Assembly: GCA_947244325.1 (NCBI GenBank)
Contig: CAMXJY010000006.1
Coordinates: 53,591 to 117,590 of the forward strand
Source: an uncultured Clostridium sp.
Lineage (GTDB): Bacteria > Bacillota > Clostridia > TANB77 > CAG-508
DNA length: 64,000 nucleotides
Reading direction: 5' to 3'
The stretch's first letter is position 1; every line of letters begins with the position of its first letter. Made by a program: the position numbers and the translations under genes. Below are positions 35,908 through 44,700 of the stretch, in pieces. The notes under the pieces were generated by a model. It did no database searches. It was not told the origin of the DNA and was given only the letters and a program-made list of their open reading frames with translations.

Positions 35908-37646
35908 CTAGCATACTTTTATTTCTGTTTTATATAAGAGCTGATATGTATTACTTGTTCTCAATAACTCTTCATGAGTACCTATATCAGTAATTTTCCC
36001 ATCTTCCAATACCATGATTTTGTCACAATTAACTATTGTTGATAATCTATGAGCTATTATTAAAATAGTATATTCTTCTTTTAAATTGGAAATTGCTTGC
36101 CTAATTTCTTCTTGAGTTTCATTATCTAAAGCTGATGTTGCTTCATCAAACAAAATTATTTTTGTTTTTTGTACAAAAGCTCTTGCTATTGCTAACCTTT
36201 GTTTTTGACCACCAGATAGTACAATTCCATTTTCACCCAATACAGTATCATATTTATTTGGTAAAGTTTCAATAAATTTATCTAAACAAGCTACTTTACA
36301 AGCTTCTATCATTTCTTGTTCTGTTAAATCTTCTTTTACTAATTTTAAATTATCACGGATACTCAAATTAAAAATATATGGTTCTTGACTAATAATAGTT
36401 ATATTTCCACGAATAGAATCCTTGTCTAAATCATTAATATTTTCGTTTTCAATTAATATTTCTCCAAATTTGGTATCATATAATTTGCATAACAAATTAA
36501 AAATTGTAGTTTTTCCGTGCACCACTCTTTCCAACAAATCCCACCATTTCTCCGCTATTAATTTTAAAATTTACATTATTTAAAACTGGACAATTTTCTT
36601 TATATTCAAAGATAACATTTCTAAATTCAAAATTTCCATTAACGGTATCTAAATGTTTGTTTCCAAAGATTTCTTTTTTAAAAGTTTTGTTTTCTAATAT
36701 ACTAAATATCCTGTCGCAAGAATTATCAAATGTTTTTAATAATTCCAGAAGAGTTGATAATTTTTCCATTATTACAGTCATAATTCCAGATTTATAATTA
36801 AATAGTGCTATTGCCATAGCAACAGTAAGTGAATCATTATTTATTAAAAATATTAACAATATAATTAAAATAAATTCAAGTATTGATGTTAAAGTGCTAA
36901 TAGCATAACTATAACTGGATTTTAATTTTTGCATTTCCAATCTTTTTTGATTTTGCTCTTCAATATTTTTTTCTAATATTACCATAAAACTTTCCTGAGA
37001 ATTTAACATTTTTATATCTTTTTCTCCTCTAACTAGCTCACTTATTAGACTTGAAACATTTTCAGATTTATTATGATATTCCATATCTTTTTTTCCATAT
37101 TTTTTTGTTTTTATAATATGTAAAGTGCTTAAAACAATTGATACAAATAGGTAATATAAAAATACTCTCCAATCAATAAATAAAGTGGCAAATAAGCTAC
37201 CTATATTAGATAACAAATTTCTAAGAGAGTCTAAAGATTCATAAAAGAAATTTGATACTTTTTCAGTATCATTTGTTATTCTTTGAATAAATACTCCAGA
37301 TGAATTATTGTCCATATCGTTCTGACTTATTTTTAGAATTTCTTTGCCGTAGAGCCATTTGAATATTTTTAGTTGTTAATTTTGAAAAATGATGTGCAGG
37401 TCTTGACCAAAAGAAACATTTTACAAAATATGTATAACACTTAACTATTAGAATAACTATACTTATATATATTGCTTGTTTCCAACTACTTGATGTTATA
37501 TGTACAATTTGCTTAGCAGATAGTAATGGAACTATTACCCCAACTATAATGCCAGATATACAGCAAAAAATTAACCATAATAAATCTTTTTTATATTTTT
37601 TTCCATATTTATATACTTTTTTTATGTTTTTTATTGTTTCTTTCAT
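35908..37646 (-). CDS. ABC exporter (membrane-ATPase fusion), frame broken twice, both at CGG codons
   Basis: In the reading frame from ATG 37646 the protein runs to IQMAL, then CGG (complement of 37347-37349) and a stop soon after. Skipping the C gives GGC and GKEILKISQNDMDNNSSGVF. It then runs to GFVGKSGA, where a second CGG (complement of 36515-36517) breaks Walker A; skipping that C gives GKTTIFNLLC. The remainder has the signature VLSGGQKQRLAIARA, Walker B IILFDEATSALD and H loop IIAHRLSTI. Corrected length is 578 residues, standard for a half-size exporter with six membrane helices. Substrate unknown. A single-cause double pseudogene is possible but would need two equal insertions. Confidence 0.88.
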
Positions 37647-37761
37647 ATATTAACCTTTCAAAATAATCACATATTTTTAAAATTCAAATTTGTTTGAGTT
37701 TATTAAAATTGTATTTGTTGTGCTAAATAGAGTATTGGTATAATCCTTAATATTATTAAAA

Positions 37762-37794
37762 TAAAAACCTTCTTGAAAATCAAGAAGGTTTTTA
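37762..37794 (-). terminator. Intrinsic terminator of tRNA-Met/Ile
   Basis: AAAAACCTTCTTGA / TCAAGAAGGTTTTTA perfect hairpin immediately after the tRNA 3' end on the minus strand. Confidence 0.85.
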
Positions 37795-37871
37795 TGGTGC
37801 GCCCTCAAGGATTCGAACCTTGGACCCACCGGTTATGAGCCGGTTGCTCTGACCAACTGAGCTAAGGGCGC
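37795..37871 (-). tRNA. tRNA with CAT anticodon (Met, possibly Ile2)
   Basis: Minus strand begins GCGCCCTTAGCTCAGTTGG and ends AGGGCGC-A-CCA with CCA encoded. Anticodon arm ACCGG-CTCATAA-CCGGT gives CAT. Stem and D-arm sequence fit elongator Met; a lysidine-modified Ile2 tRNA cannot be excluded by eye. It is not initiator Met. Confidence 0.9.
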
Positions 37872-37898
37872 GAGTAAGTATTTCTTACGACAAGAATT

Positions 37899-37927
37899 AT
37901 TATAAACAATTAATTTTAATATGTCAA
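37899..37927 (-). promoter_or_regulatory. Sigma-A promoter of the CAT tRNA
   Basis: Minus strand TTGACA (37922-37927), 17-bp spacer, TATAAT (37899-37904). Confidence 0.85.
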
Positions 37928-38017
37928 TACTTTTTGGAAAAATATTTTTTAAAACTCATTTACTATTATTAAATACTTCTATATAATATTTATAGAAAAA
38001 AGAAAGGTAAAAAATAT

Positions 38018-38713
38018 ATGAGGAAAAAAGCTGTATTAGTAATTGTGATAATATTTATTTTTATAACAATAATTTTAAGTGTACTTACTATCAAATATAG
38101 ATATATTGTGCATTCGATAGTACAAATTCCAAGTGAAAAAGTATATTATGCAGAAGATTTTGGAATAGAAGTAATCAAAAGCAACACAGATTTTGATAAT
38201 GATGGAATTGATGATTATACAGATATATTAGAAGGAGCAAGAGTAGAAGCACAGAATAAGCCCACATATAGAAGTGCATATTATAGTGGAGGATATCCAC
38301 CAGATGATGAAGGAGTATGTACAGATGTAATTTGGAGAGCATTGAAAAATGCAGGATATTCTTTAAAAGATATGGTTGATGAAGATATTGCAAATAATGT
38401 GAGTGAATATCCTAGAGTTGAAGGAAAACCAGATCCAAATATAGATTTTAGAAGAGTTCCAAATTTAATGGTTTATTTTGAAAGAAATCATATATCTTTA
38501 ACTATAGATTTAAATGATATTAGTAAATGGCAACCAGGAGATATTGTAGTTTTTGAAAAAAATCATATAGGAATAATATCTGATAAAAGAAATGAAAAGG
38601 GAATACCTTATATAATACACAATGCGGGTCAACCAAATAGAGAAGAAGATGGGCTAGAATATTACAATGAAAATGCATGGAAAATATCAGCACATTACAG
38701 ATTAAAAGATTAA
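38018..38713 (+). CDS. DUF1287 family exported protein
   Basis: 231 residues. An N-terminal membrane anchor or signal (residues 6-28), then an EF-hand-like calcium loop DFDNDGIDDYTD (about 57-68). The DUF1287 core follows: GVCTDVIWRALKNAGYSL, WQPGDIVVF, NHIGIIS, IPYIIHNAG. DUF1287 is an NlpC/P60-like (papain-fold) domain, Cys in GVCTD and His in HIGI or IIHN being the likely catalytic pair, so a cell-wall or amide hydrolase is plausible. AAAGGT lies about 8 nt before the ATG. A terminator follows. Confidence 0.85.
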   Translation: MRKKAVLVIVIIFIFITIILSVLTIKYRYIVHSIVQIPSEKVYYAEDFGIEVIKSNTDFDNDGIDDYTDILEGARVEAQNKPTYRSAYYSGGYPPDDEGVCTDVIWRALKNAGYSLKDMVDEDIANNVSEYPRVEGKPDPNIDFRRVPNLMVYFERNHISLTIDLNDISKWQPGDIVVFEKNHIGIISDKRNEKGIPYIIHNAGQPNREEDGLEYYNENAWKISAHYRLKD

Positions 38714-38735
38714 TTATAAAAAATATATTGACAAA

Positions 38736-38791
38736 AAAAATACCTAGATATACAATGTATAAAAATACATAGACAATCTAGGTATCTTTTT
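38736..38791 (+). terminator. Intrinsic terminator
   Basis: ATACCTAGAT (38740-38749) / ATCTAGGTAT (38776-38785) with an inner ATACA/TGTAT-type pair, followed by CTTTTT. Confidence 0.85.
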
Positions 38792-38836
38792 ATATGAAAG
38801 TGCACATTTATATAAAAGAAAAAATGGAGGTTATAT

Positions 38837-39319
38837 ATGAAAAGGAAAATTATAAAAGGCCTATTTTTAGCTTATATTTTAGTGTTGATATATGTATTGT
38901 TTATGCATAACTCATACAGATTTATGGGAAATACATGGAATCTTGGTATATTTTCAAAAGAACATATAGAAATGGCAAACTTTGTACCACTAAGAACGAT
39001 TAGCACATATTTTACTAGATTAGGAGAACATACGATAAATACAAGTATAGTTGTGATGAATCTAAGCGTTAATTTATTACTTTTAGCTCCTATGGCTGTT
39101 TTTTGTAAAGTATTGTTCTCAAACAAAATAAATAAGTTTTGGAAATTTTTATTATTTATTTTATGTTTAGATATAATTATAGAAATATTACAATTCTTGA
39201 CATTTAGAGGATCACTAGATATAGATGATATAATATTAAATACACTTGGAGCTAGTATAACTTATGGAATTATGAGTATAAAGTATGTAAAAATTTTTGT
39301 TGAAAAATTAACAAATTAA
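38837..39319 (+). CDS. VanZ family membrane protein
   Basis: 160 residues, four membrane helices. The VanZ-type pattern is visible: NFVPLRTISTYFTR after helix 1, NLSVNLLLLAPMAVF in helix 2, IIIEILQFLTFRGSLDIDDI and LNTLGASITYGI in helices 3-4. VanZ proteins contribute to teicoplanin resistance in enterococci, but most chromosomal homologues have no known substrate. GGAGG lies 8 nt before the ATG. It is followed 28 bp later by a PadR gene and may be cotranscribed. Confidence 0.9.
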   Translation: MKRKIIKGLFLAYILVLIYVLFMHNSYRFMGNTWNLGIFSKEHIEMANFVPLRTISTYFTRLGEHTINTSIVVMNLSVNLLLLAPMAVFCKVLFSNKINKFWKFLLFILCLDIIIEILQFLTFRGSLDIDDIILNTLGASITYGIMSIKYVKIFVEKLTN

Positions 39320-39347
39320 ATTACAAGTATAGAGAGGAGAAAATTTT

Positions 39348-39686
39348 ATGAAGATAGATAAAGAATTATTAAAAGGAAGTACTACAATGATGATTTTGAA
39401 TTTATTATCAAATTCAAACATGTATGGATATGAAATGATAAAAACTTTAAGTGAAAAATCAGAAAATATTTTTGAACTTAAAGAAGGAACTTTATATCCA
39501 ATATTGCATTCATTAGAAGAAAAAAATTTTATAACTTCTTATTGGGATGAATCAACAGGAAAGAAAAGAAAATATTATTCAATTACAAAAGAAGGAAAAA
39601 AACATTTGCAAGCAAAAAAAGAAGAATGGAAAATTTTTAGCAATGGAATAAACGCTGTACTAGGAGGTGTTTCATGTGCTTATTAA
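39348..39686 (+). CDS. PadR family transcriptional regulator
   Basis: 112 residues. Winged helix with the PadR signature GSTTMMILNLLSNSNMYGYE, FELKEGTLYPILHSLEEKNF and GKKRKYYSITKEGKKHL. GAGAGGAG lies 8 nt before the ATG. Its 3' end overlaps the next gene, which carries a HAAS domain at its N-terminus; PadR regulators are typically encoded next to HAAS-domain membrane proteins and are thought to control them. Confidence 0.94.
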   Translation: MKIDKELLKGSTTMMILNLLSNSNMYGYEMIKTLSEKSENIFELKEGTLYPILHSLEEKNFITSYWDESTGKKRKYYSITKEGKKHLQAKKEEWKIFSNGINAVLGGVSCAY

Positions 39687-41067
39687 AGAATTTTTAGAAA
39701 ATGTTTGTAATCAAATTAGATATAAACCTATGAGAGAAGATATTTCAGAAGAACTAGGTTTACATATTCAAGAAATGAAAGAAGAACATATGAGCTATGG
39801 ATTATCAGAAAAAGAAGCAGAAGAAAGAGCTGTTGCTAACATGGGAGACTCTATAGAAATTGGTAAAAAATTGGATAAAATTCATAGACCAAAATTTGAT
39901 TGGATATTGTTTTTGTTAGTTGGAATTTTAATTGGTTTTGGATTTTTAGTTTCATCAATAAGAATTCAAAGAATAAGTGGAGGTTCAATTTACTATTTAA
40001 CACGACATATTAAATTTTTTATAATTGGATTAGTTTTAAGTATTGGAATATATTTTTTAGATTATAGAAAAGTAGTAAGAAATTATAAAGTAATATATAT
40101 TTTATCAAGTATAATTATGATTTTTACTGCATTATTTGGTTATGACCAAGTTGGAACTACTAAATGGATTTATATTAAATATTTTCGAATAAATCCAACT
40201 AATATATGTTTATTATTATATACTATTGCTTTTGCTGGAATGATTAGTAATTTAGATAAAAAAGTATGTAATATCAATATAGAAAAGTTTAATTTTAAAT
40301 TTAGAGTAGATATTTTAAAGTTAATAATATTTGCAACAATTTCAATATTTTTCATTATGTCTATAAGTGGAATTATTATGTCTATGATTTTATTATTATC
40401 ATATATAGTTATAGCAACTGCTTATATTGTTAATTCAAAAGAAAATGTAAAGAAAAATCTTTTTAAATTATATGGATTTTTAATTAGTTTAGGTATAATT
40501 TTAATTATATTTTGTACTTTAACTCAAAATGGATTATACTATATGGCTTTACACCGTTTAGATGCAACATATAATTATTCAAATGATGATCGTGGAAGGG
40601 GCTTTGTTTCTTGGAAAATAAATGAAGTATTAGAAAATGCTAATATGTTTTCTGGATTAGATGACATGGATCCTTATTTTGGATTATTTGATGGAGGAAC
40701 TAATAATGCATTAATAACTTTAATTGCATACTATGGAATTAGTTTTTCTATCATAGTAATAGTTACAGTAGTTTTATTAGCAGTTAAACTAATTATGGAC
40801 TATAGAAGAGTAAAAGATACAGCAGGTAGTTTATTAATTATAGGTTTAGGAAGTATAATATTATTTCAATCAATTTTAAATATATTAATGAACTTAAATT
40901 TAGTACCAACAATTGATGTGAGTTTACCATTTGTATCATATGGAATGAATGGTTTATTAATAAATATGATGAGTATTGCATTTATATTATCAATATATAG
41001 AAGAAAAGATATATTAACAAAAAATGAAAAAGCAAAGAAATTAAAATTTAAAATTAGTTATGAATAA
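39676..41067 (+). CDS. HAAS domain fused to FtsW/RodA/SpoVE-like membrane protein
   Basis: 463 residues from GTG 39676, 8 nt after GGAGG; a GTG at 39667 overlaps that site. Residues about 1-70 form a HAAS domain (MREDISEELGLHIQEMKEEH, LSEKEAEERAVANMGDSIEI). The rest has about ten membrane helices of the SEDS type, including YFLDYRKVV, IYIKYFRINPTNICLL and the C-terminal ATIDV-like LVPTIDVSLPFVSYGMNGLL motif. SEDS proteins are peptidoglycan glycosyltransferases; the Asp of the catalytic loop could be in MDPYFGLFDGG. A PadR-controlled SEDS paralogue with no partner PBP nearby. Confidence 0.85.
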   Translation: MLIKEFLENVCNQIRYKPMREDISEELGLHIQEMKEEHMSYGLSEKEAEERAVANMGDSIEIGKKLDKIHRPKFDWILFLLVGILIGFGFLVSSIRIQRISGGSIYYLTRHIKFFIIGLVLSIGIYFLDYRKVVRNYKVIYILSSIIMIFTALFGYDQVGTTKWIYIKYFRINPTNICLLLYTIAFAGMISNLDKKVCNINIEKFNFKFRVDILKLIIFATISIFFIMSISGIIMSMILLLSYIVIATAYIVNSKENVKKNLFKLYGFLISLGIILIIFCTLTQNGLYYMALHRLDATYNYSNDDRGRGFVSWKINEVLENANMFSGLDDMDPYFGLFDGGTNNALITLIAYYGISFSIIVIVTVVLLAVKLIMDYRRVKDTAGSLLIIGLGSIILFQSILNILMNLNLVPTIDVSLPFVSYGMNGLLINMMSIAFILSIYRRKDILTKNEKAKKLKFKISYE

Positions 41068-41103
41068 AAATAAAAAAGAAATGAGGAATGAAACTTAATT
41101 ATA

Positions 41104-41125
41104 GACACGGGGATTTTCAGTCCCC
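41104..41125 (-). repeat. Inverted copy of the tRNA-Phe anticodon arm
   Basis: These 22 bases are exactly the reverse complement of the anticodon arm of the tRNA-Phe gene (41686-41707). They fold as a GGGGA-loop-TCCCC hairpin. They lie 37 bp after the FtsW-like gene, where they could also serve as a weak terminator. Confidence 0.7.
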
Positions 41126-41243
41126 ATGTCTTATGTATTAAAAAATGAAACATAATTGTATCAATTATAAATATATATTTATTGGTTTCTATTATTTTTG
41201 ATTAAATTTTTACAAAAAAATTATAAAAAATATAAAAATAGTA

Positions 41244-41272
41244 TTGACAAGTTCAAAAAAAAAACTTATAAT
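41244..41272 (+). promoter_or_regulatory. Sigma-A promoter of the tRNA cluster
   Basis: TTGACA (41244-41249), 17-bp A-rich spacer, TATAAT (41267-41272). Confidence 0.9.
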
Positions 41273-41294
41273 TAGATACGTGCTTAAGACACAT

Positions 41295-41380
41295 GGGTAG
41301 GTGGTCGAGTGGTTAATGGCACCAGACTGTAAATCTGGCCGCGAGAGCGTACGATGGTTCGAATCCATCCCTGCCCACCA
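41295..41380 (+). tRNA. tRNA-Tyr (anticodon GTA)
   Basis: GGGTAGGTGGTCGAGTGG start, anticodon arm CCAGA-CTGTAAA-TCTGG, long variable arm (class II), CCTGCCC-A-CCA end with CCA encoded. Confidence 0.95.
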
Positions 41381-41404
41381 TTTTTTAAAAATAAATAAAA
41401 AGTG

Positions 41405-41433
41405 TTGACAAACTAAATTTAATATAGTAAAAT
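41405..41433 (+). promoter_or_regulatory. Second sigma-A promoter, before tRNA-Val
   Basis: TTGACA (41405-41410), 17-bp spacer, TAAAAT (41428-41433), in the gap between tRNA-Tyr and tRNA-Val. Confidence 0.8.
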
Positions 41434-41460
41434 ATATCAAGTTGGTGGACACAAATTAAC

Positions 41461-41536
41461 GGTCGCTTAGCTCAGCTGGGAGAGCATCTGCCTTACAAGC
41501 AGGAGGTCATAGGTTCGAACCCTATAGCGACCACCA
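41461..41536 (+). tRNA. tRNA-Val (anticodon TAC)
   Basis: GGTCGCTTAGCTCAGCTGGG start, anticodon arm CTGC-CTTACAA-GCAG, end GCGACC-A-CCA. Confidence 0.95.
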
Positions 41537-41543
41537 TTTTTTT

Positions 41544-41620
41544 GGCCTGGTAGTTCAGTTGGTTAGAATGCCGCCCTGTCACGGCGGAGGTCGACGGTTC
41601 GAGTCCGTTCCAGGTCGCCA
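41544..41620 (+). tRNA. tRNA-Asp (anticodon GTC)
   Basis: GGCCTGGTAGTTCAGTTGG start, anticodon arm CCGCC-CTGTCAC-GGCGG, end CCAGGTC-G-CCA with G discriminator, as expected for Asp. Confidence 0.95.
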
Positions 41621-41622
41621 AA

Positions 41623-41654
41623 AAAATATCTAGTACTAACTAGATATTTTTAAT
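41623..41654 (+). terminator. Hairpin between tRNA-Asp and tRNA-Phe
   Basis: AAATATCTAGT / ACTAGATATTTTT stem; possible partial terminator or processing site. Confidence 0.6.
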
Positions 41655-41658
41655 ATAA

Positions 41659-41734
41659 GGCTTCATAGCTCAGTTGGTAGAGCAGGGGACTGAAAATCCC
41701 CGTGTCAGTGGTTCGATTCCACTTGAAGCCACCA
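41659..41734 (+). tRNA. tRNA-Phe (anticodon GAA)
   Basis: GGCTTCATAGCTCAGTTGG start, anticodon arm GGGGA-CTGAAAA-TCCCC, end TGAAGCC-A-CCA. Confidence 0.95.
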
Positions 41735-41739
41735 TAAAA

Positions 41740-41797
41740 CAGACTTTTATATAGTAATGTAAAACATGATAAAAACTATATAAAAGTCTATTTTTAT
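41740..41797 (+). terminator. Terminator of the tRNA cluster
   Basis: AGACTTTTATATAGT / ACTATATAAAAGTCT stem followed by ATTTTT. Confidence 0.85.
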
Positions 41798-41867
41798 ACT
41801 ATTTTAACGATTTTATAAAAATATAAATATTAAAATTACATTGAAAAATTTATACAAAGGAGAACTT

Positions 41868-44204
41868 ATGCGAAAAAAAATTATATTAATTATTATTTTT
41901 ATAATAATTTTATGTGTATGTCTAAAAATTGAACAAATAAATAAAAAAGATAGAATTGTAGATAACGAAGAAGAGTATTTAGGATGGAATGCAAATTATA
42001 TCTGGATTACTAATGATGAAGATAATACACGAGAAAACGAATGGGTATGCTTCAGAAAAAATTTTAACATAGATAATAAATCAAAAATTGAAGATGCAGT
42101 ATGTAGAATTGCTGTTGATTCAAAATATTGGTTATATATAAATGGACAAATAGTTATAAGGGATGGACAGTTAAAACGTGGTGAAAAAGGAAACTCAATA
42201 TATTACGATAAAATAGATATAGAAAAATATTTACGTATAGGAGAAAATAATATTTCGATATTAGTATGGCATTTTGGTAAAAGTGGATTTTCACATATTG
42301 ATTCAGGATATGGAACTTTGCTATTTCAAGCTCAAATTGGTGATGATATAATAATTAGTGATGATACATGGAAAACAATAAAAAATCCAGCATATTTAGA
42401 AGATGAAGAGTTAACTAATCCGAGATTAAGTGAATCTAATATATATTATGATTCAAATTTAGAATTAGATGGATGGTATAAAAATAATTATGATGATTCG
42501 AGTTGGCAAAATGCTGTTATAAATGGAAAACATGGTGATGAAAAATGGGGAAAGCTGATAAAAAGAGATATTCCATTTTTTAAATATTCTGATATAAAAC
42601 AGTATGAAAGTCAAAATATTGATGGTGAAGTTTTTGAAATGAAGTTACCATATAATATGCAAGTAATTCCATATTTAAAAGTGAAATCTAATAGTAATCA
42701 AAAAATAATTATTTCAAATGATAAAGATTTTAATAATAGTGAAAATTATGGAAAAATAACATATATAACAAAATCAGGAGAGCAAGAATATGAATCACCA
42801 GCATGGATAAATGGAGATAAAATATATTATCATATACCAAATGGAGTAGAAATAGTCTCATTAGGATATAGACAAACTGGTTATGATACTGAAATGAGTG
42901 GCAATTTTGAATGTGATGATGAAACTTTAAATACTCTATGGCAAATGGCAAACAGAACACTATATGTAAATATGAGAGATACATATATGGATTGTCCAGA
43001 TAGGGAAAGAGCTATGTGGATAGGAGATATGAGCATTGATATGGAAGAAGCAATGTATGGTTTAGATACATCTGCAAATGATTTGTACGAAAAATGTATA
43101 AAAACAGTAATAGGTTGGAAATATGAAGATGTATTATGTAGTGTGTCTCCATCAATAGCTGCGAATTTGCAATTACCAATTCAAAATTTATTATCAATAT
43201 GTTCAATGTATAATTATTATGAATATACAGGAAATAAAGAATTTTTGGAAAATGTATATCCAAGTGTGAAAGATTATATGAATTTATGGGCTATTCAAAA
43301 TGATGGATTAGTTATTGGAACTGGAAATTATTATTGGAATTTATGGCAATGGTATGATTCTCAAGGAGAAACAGATTCAAAAATATTAGAAAATATGTGG
43401 TATTATTATGCACTACAGAGTTCATATAAAATGGCAGAAGTTTTAAATTTAAAAATGGATGCAAATAAATATAGAATAAAATCAGAAGAAATAAGTAAAG
43501 CTTTAAATGAAAATTTTTGGGATGGAAATGGATATAAATCAAATGATTTTGATGGATATGATGTAAGAGTAAATTCTATTGCAGTTTTATCAGGAATAGC
43601 AGATGAATCGAAATATAATCAAATATCAGAAGTAATAGTAAATAATTATGATAACTCTACTTTTATGGAAAAATATGTGTTAGAAGCTTTAGCTGAGATG
43701 GGAAAAATTACTGAGGTACAAAATAGAATAAAAGATAGATATAGTGAAATGATTGAAAAACAAGATTTTAGTACAACATTATGGGAATATTGGAATAACA
43801 CAATAGGAAGTAAAAATCATGCTTGGTCTGGTGGGCCACTAATAATAATGTCAAAATATTTTGCAGGCATAGAGCCATTAAAAGAAGGATATTCTGAAAT
43901 ATCAATAAAACCAAACTTTGGAAATTTGAAAAAATTAACTGCTAGTGTAAATACAGTAAAAGGAACAATAGAATTTGAGGCAGAGAAAAAAGAAAATAAT
44001 TTAATATTAGAAATAGATGTTCCAGAAAAAACATTAGTTGCGGTTGAAAAAATGTCAAATGAATATGATATTATAATTAATAATATAAATATATATACAA
44101 AAGGAAAATTTACTAATGAAAATTTAGCAATTTTTGAAAAAGAAGATGAAAAATATGTATATTTATTTTTAGATAAAGGTAAATATAATATCGTGTCAAA
44201 ATAA
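41868..44204 (+). CDS. Alpha-L-rhamnosidase-like glycoside hydrolase (GH78 type)
   Basis: 778 residues from ATG 41868, 5 nt after AAGGAG. An N-terminal membrane anchor or signal (residues 4-18), two beta-sandwich regions (about 45-335), then an (alpha/alpha)6 barrel with the GH78 landmark YMDCPDRERAMWIGDMSIDM (about 375), which holds the Asp general acid region. NYYWNLWQWYDSQGETD and LWEYWNNTIGSKNHAWSGGP follow, the latter with the conserved His-Ala-Trp, and a C-terminal sandwich. It should release terminal rhamnose from glycans at the cell surface. It is monocistronic, with no sugar transporter nearby. Confidence 0.88.
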   Translation: MRKKIILIIIFIIILCVCLKIEQINKKDRIVDNEEEYLGWNANYIWITNDEDNTRENEWVCFRKNFNIDNKSKIEDAVCRIAVDSKYWLYINGQIVIRDGQLKRGEKGNSIYYDKIDIEKYLRIGENNISILVWHFGKSGFSHIDSGYGTLLFQAQIGDDIIISDDTWKTIKNPAYLEDEELTNPRLSESNIYYDSNLELDGWYKNNYDDSSWQNAVINGKHGDEKWGKLIKRDIPFFKYSDIKQYESQNIDGEVFEMKLPYNMQVIPYLKVKSNSNQKIIISNDKDFNNSENYGKITYITKSGEQEYESPAWINGDKIYYHIPNGVEIVSLGYRQTGYDTEMSGNFECDDETLNTLWQMANRTLYVNMRDTYMDCPDRERAMWIGDMSIDMEEAMYGLDTSANDLYEKCIKTVIGWKYEDVLCSVSPSIAANLQLPIQNLLSICSMYNYYEYTGNKEFLENVYPSVKDYMNLWAIQNDGLVIGTGNYYWNLWQWYDSQGETDSKILENMWYYYALQSSYKMAEVLNLKMDANKYRIKSEEISKALNENFWDGNGYKSNDFDGYDVRVNSIAVLSGIADESKYNQISEVIVNNYDNSTFMEKYVLEALAEMGKITEVQNRIKDRYSEMIEKQDFSTTLWEYWNNTIGSKNHAWSGGPLIIMSKYFAGIEPLKEGYSEISIKPNFGNLKKLTASVNTVKGTIEFEAEKKENNLILEIDVPEKTLVAVEKMSNEYDIIINNINIYTKGKFTNENLAIFEKEDEKYVYLFLDKGKYNIVSK

Positions 44205-44209
44205 AAAAT

Positions 44210-44254
44210 AAAAAATCATTGAATTTACATATGTATTTTCAATGATTTTTTATG
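44210..44254 (+). terminator. Intrinsic terminator
   Basis: AAAAATCATTGAA ... TTCAATGATTTTTTA stem. Confidence 0.85.
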
Positions 44255-44288
44255 TAATAAATGAATTTGTAAAAATTGATAAATAGTG

Positions 44289-44317
44289 TAGACATATTAA
44301 AAGTAATATTATAGAAT
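44289..44317 (+). promoter_or_regulatory. Promoter of the small-peptide mRNA
   Basis: TAGACA (44289-44294), 17-bp spacer, TAGAAT (44312-44317). Start near 44324. Confidence 0.65.
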
Positions 44318-44398
44318 ACTTATCATAGGAAATGATGAAAAGCAGATGTGGTTTTGCCACCTAATTTACGAATTTTCGTAGGAAGGGTGGTGATGTTT

Positions 44399-44512
44399 AT
44401 GGTTAAAGTGATACTATTTTTTATAATATCATTAATGTTATCTTTAACATTAAACGTTGCCTTGACAGCAGTTCTATATAAGAACTGGGTTGATAAGCAA
44501 CTACATAAATAA
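44399..44512 (+). CDS. Small hydrophobic peptide, candidate type I toxin
   Basis: 37 residues: VKVILFFIISLMLSLTLN as a membrane helix, then a short polar tail ending KNWVDKQLHK. This is the size and shape of type I toxins (Fst/TxpA-like: one helix, charged C-terminus). ATG 44399 lies 8 nt after GGGTGG; an ATG two codons earlier suits the GGAAGG. The 5' leader can fold CCACCT (44357-44362) against AGGGTGG (44384-44390), hiding the ribosome binding site, as is common for type I toxin mRNAs. A convergent promoter and terminator define an opposing RNA at 44513-44604. No named family recognised; toxicity is inference. Confidence 0.6.
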   Translation: MVKVILFFIISLMLSLTLNVALTAVLYKNWVDKQLHK

Positions 44513-44604
44513 AAAAAGCTCACATCTGTAACTTTGGCGAGTCAGATATGAGTATTTCTTAATCTATTCGGAAAAACCACGTTTGTGGACTTGTCATTTC
44601 CTAT
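44513..44604 (-). ncRNA. Candidate antisense RNA (antitoxin) convergent with the small peptide
   Basis: Minus-strand promoter TTGACT (44633-44638), 18-bp spacer, TATAAT (44609-44614), start near 44604. It ends at a strong minus-strand terminator: CTCATATCTG / CAGATGTGAG stem (44519-44552) followed by a T7 run. The mRNA of the peptide would run into the same hairpin from the other side, so the two transcripts overlap at their 3' ends. Both RNAs begin with the same 5' block (AUAGGAAAUGA, then GUGGUUUU-x-CC). Confidence 0.6.
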
Positions 44605-44700
44605 ATTTATTATACTCTAATTTAATTATAAAAGTCAAGATAAACTATATAAGTCATATTGATATTATTACTATAATTTACAAAATCTTTAAAGCAACTT

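Noticed and set aside
41210..41452. Minus-strand open frame containing WAGMDSNHRTLSRPDLQS
   Set aside because: Antisense of tRNA-Tyr; the sequence is typical of spurious tRNA-derived proteins.
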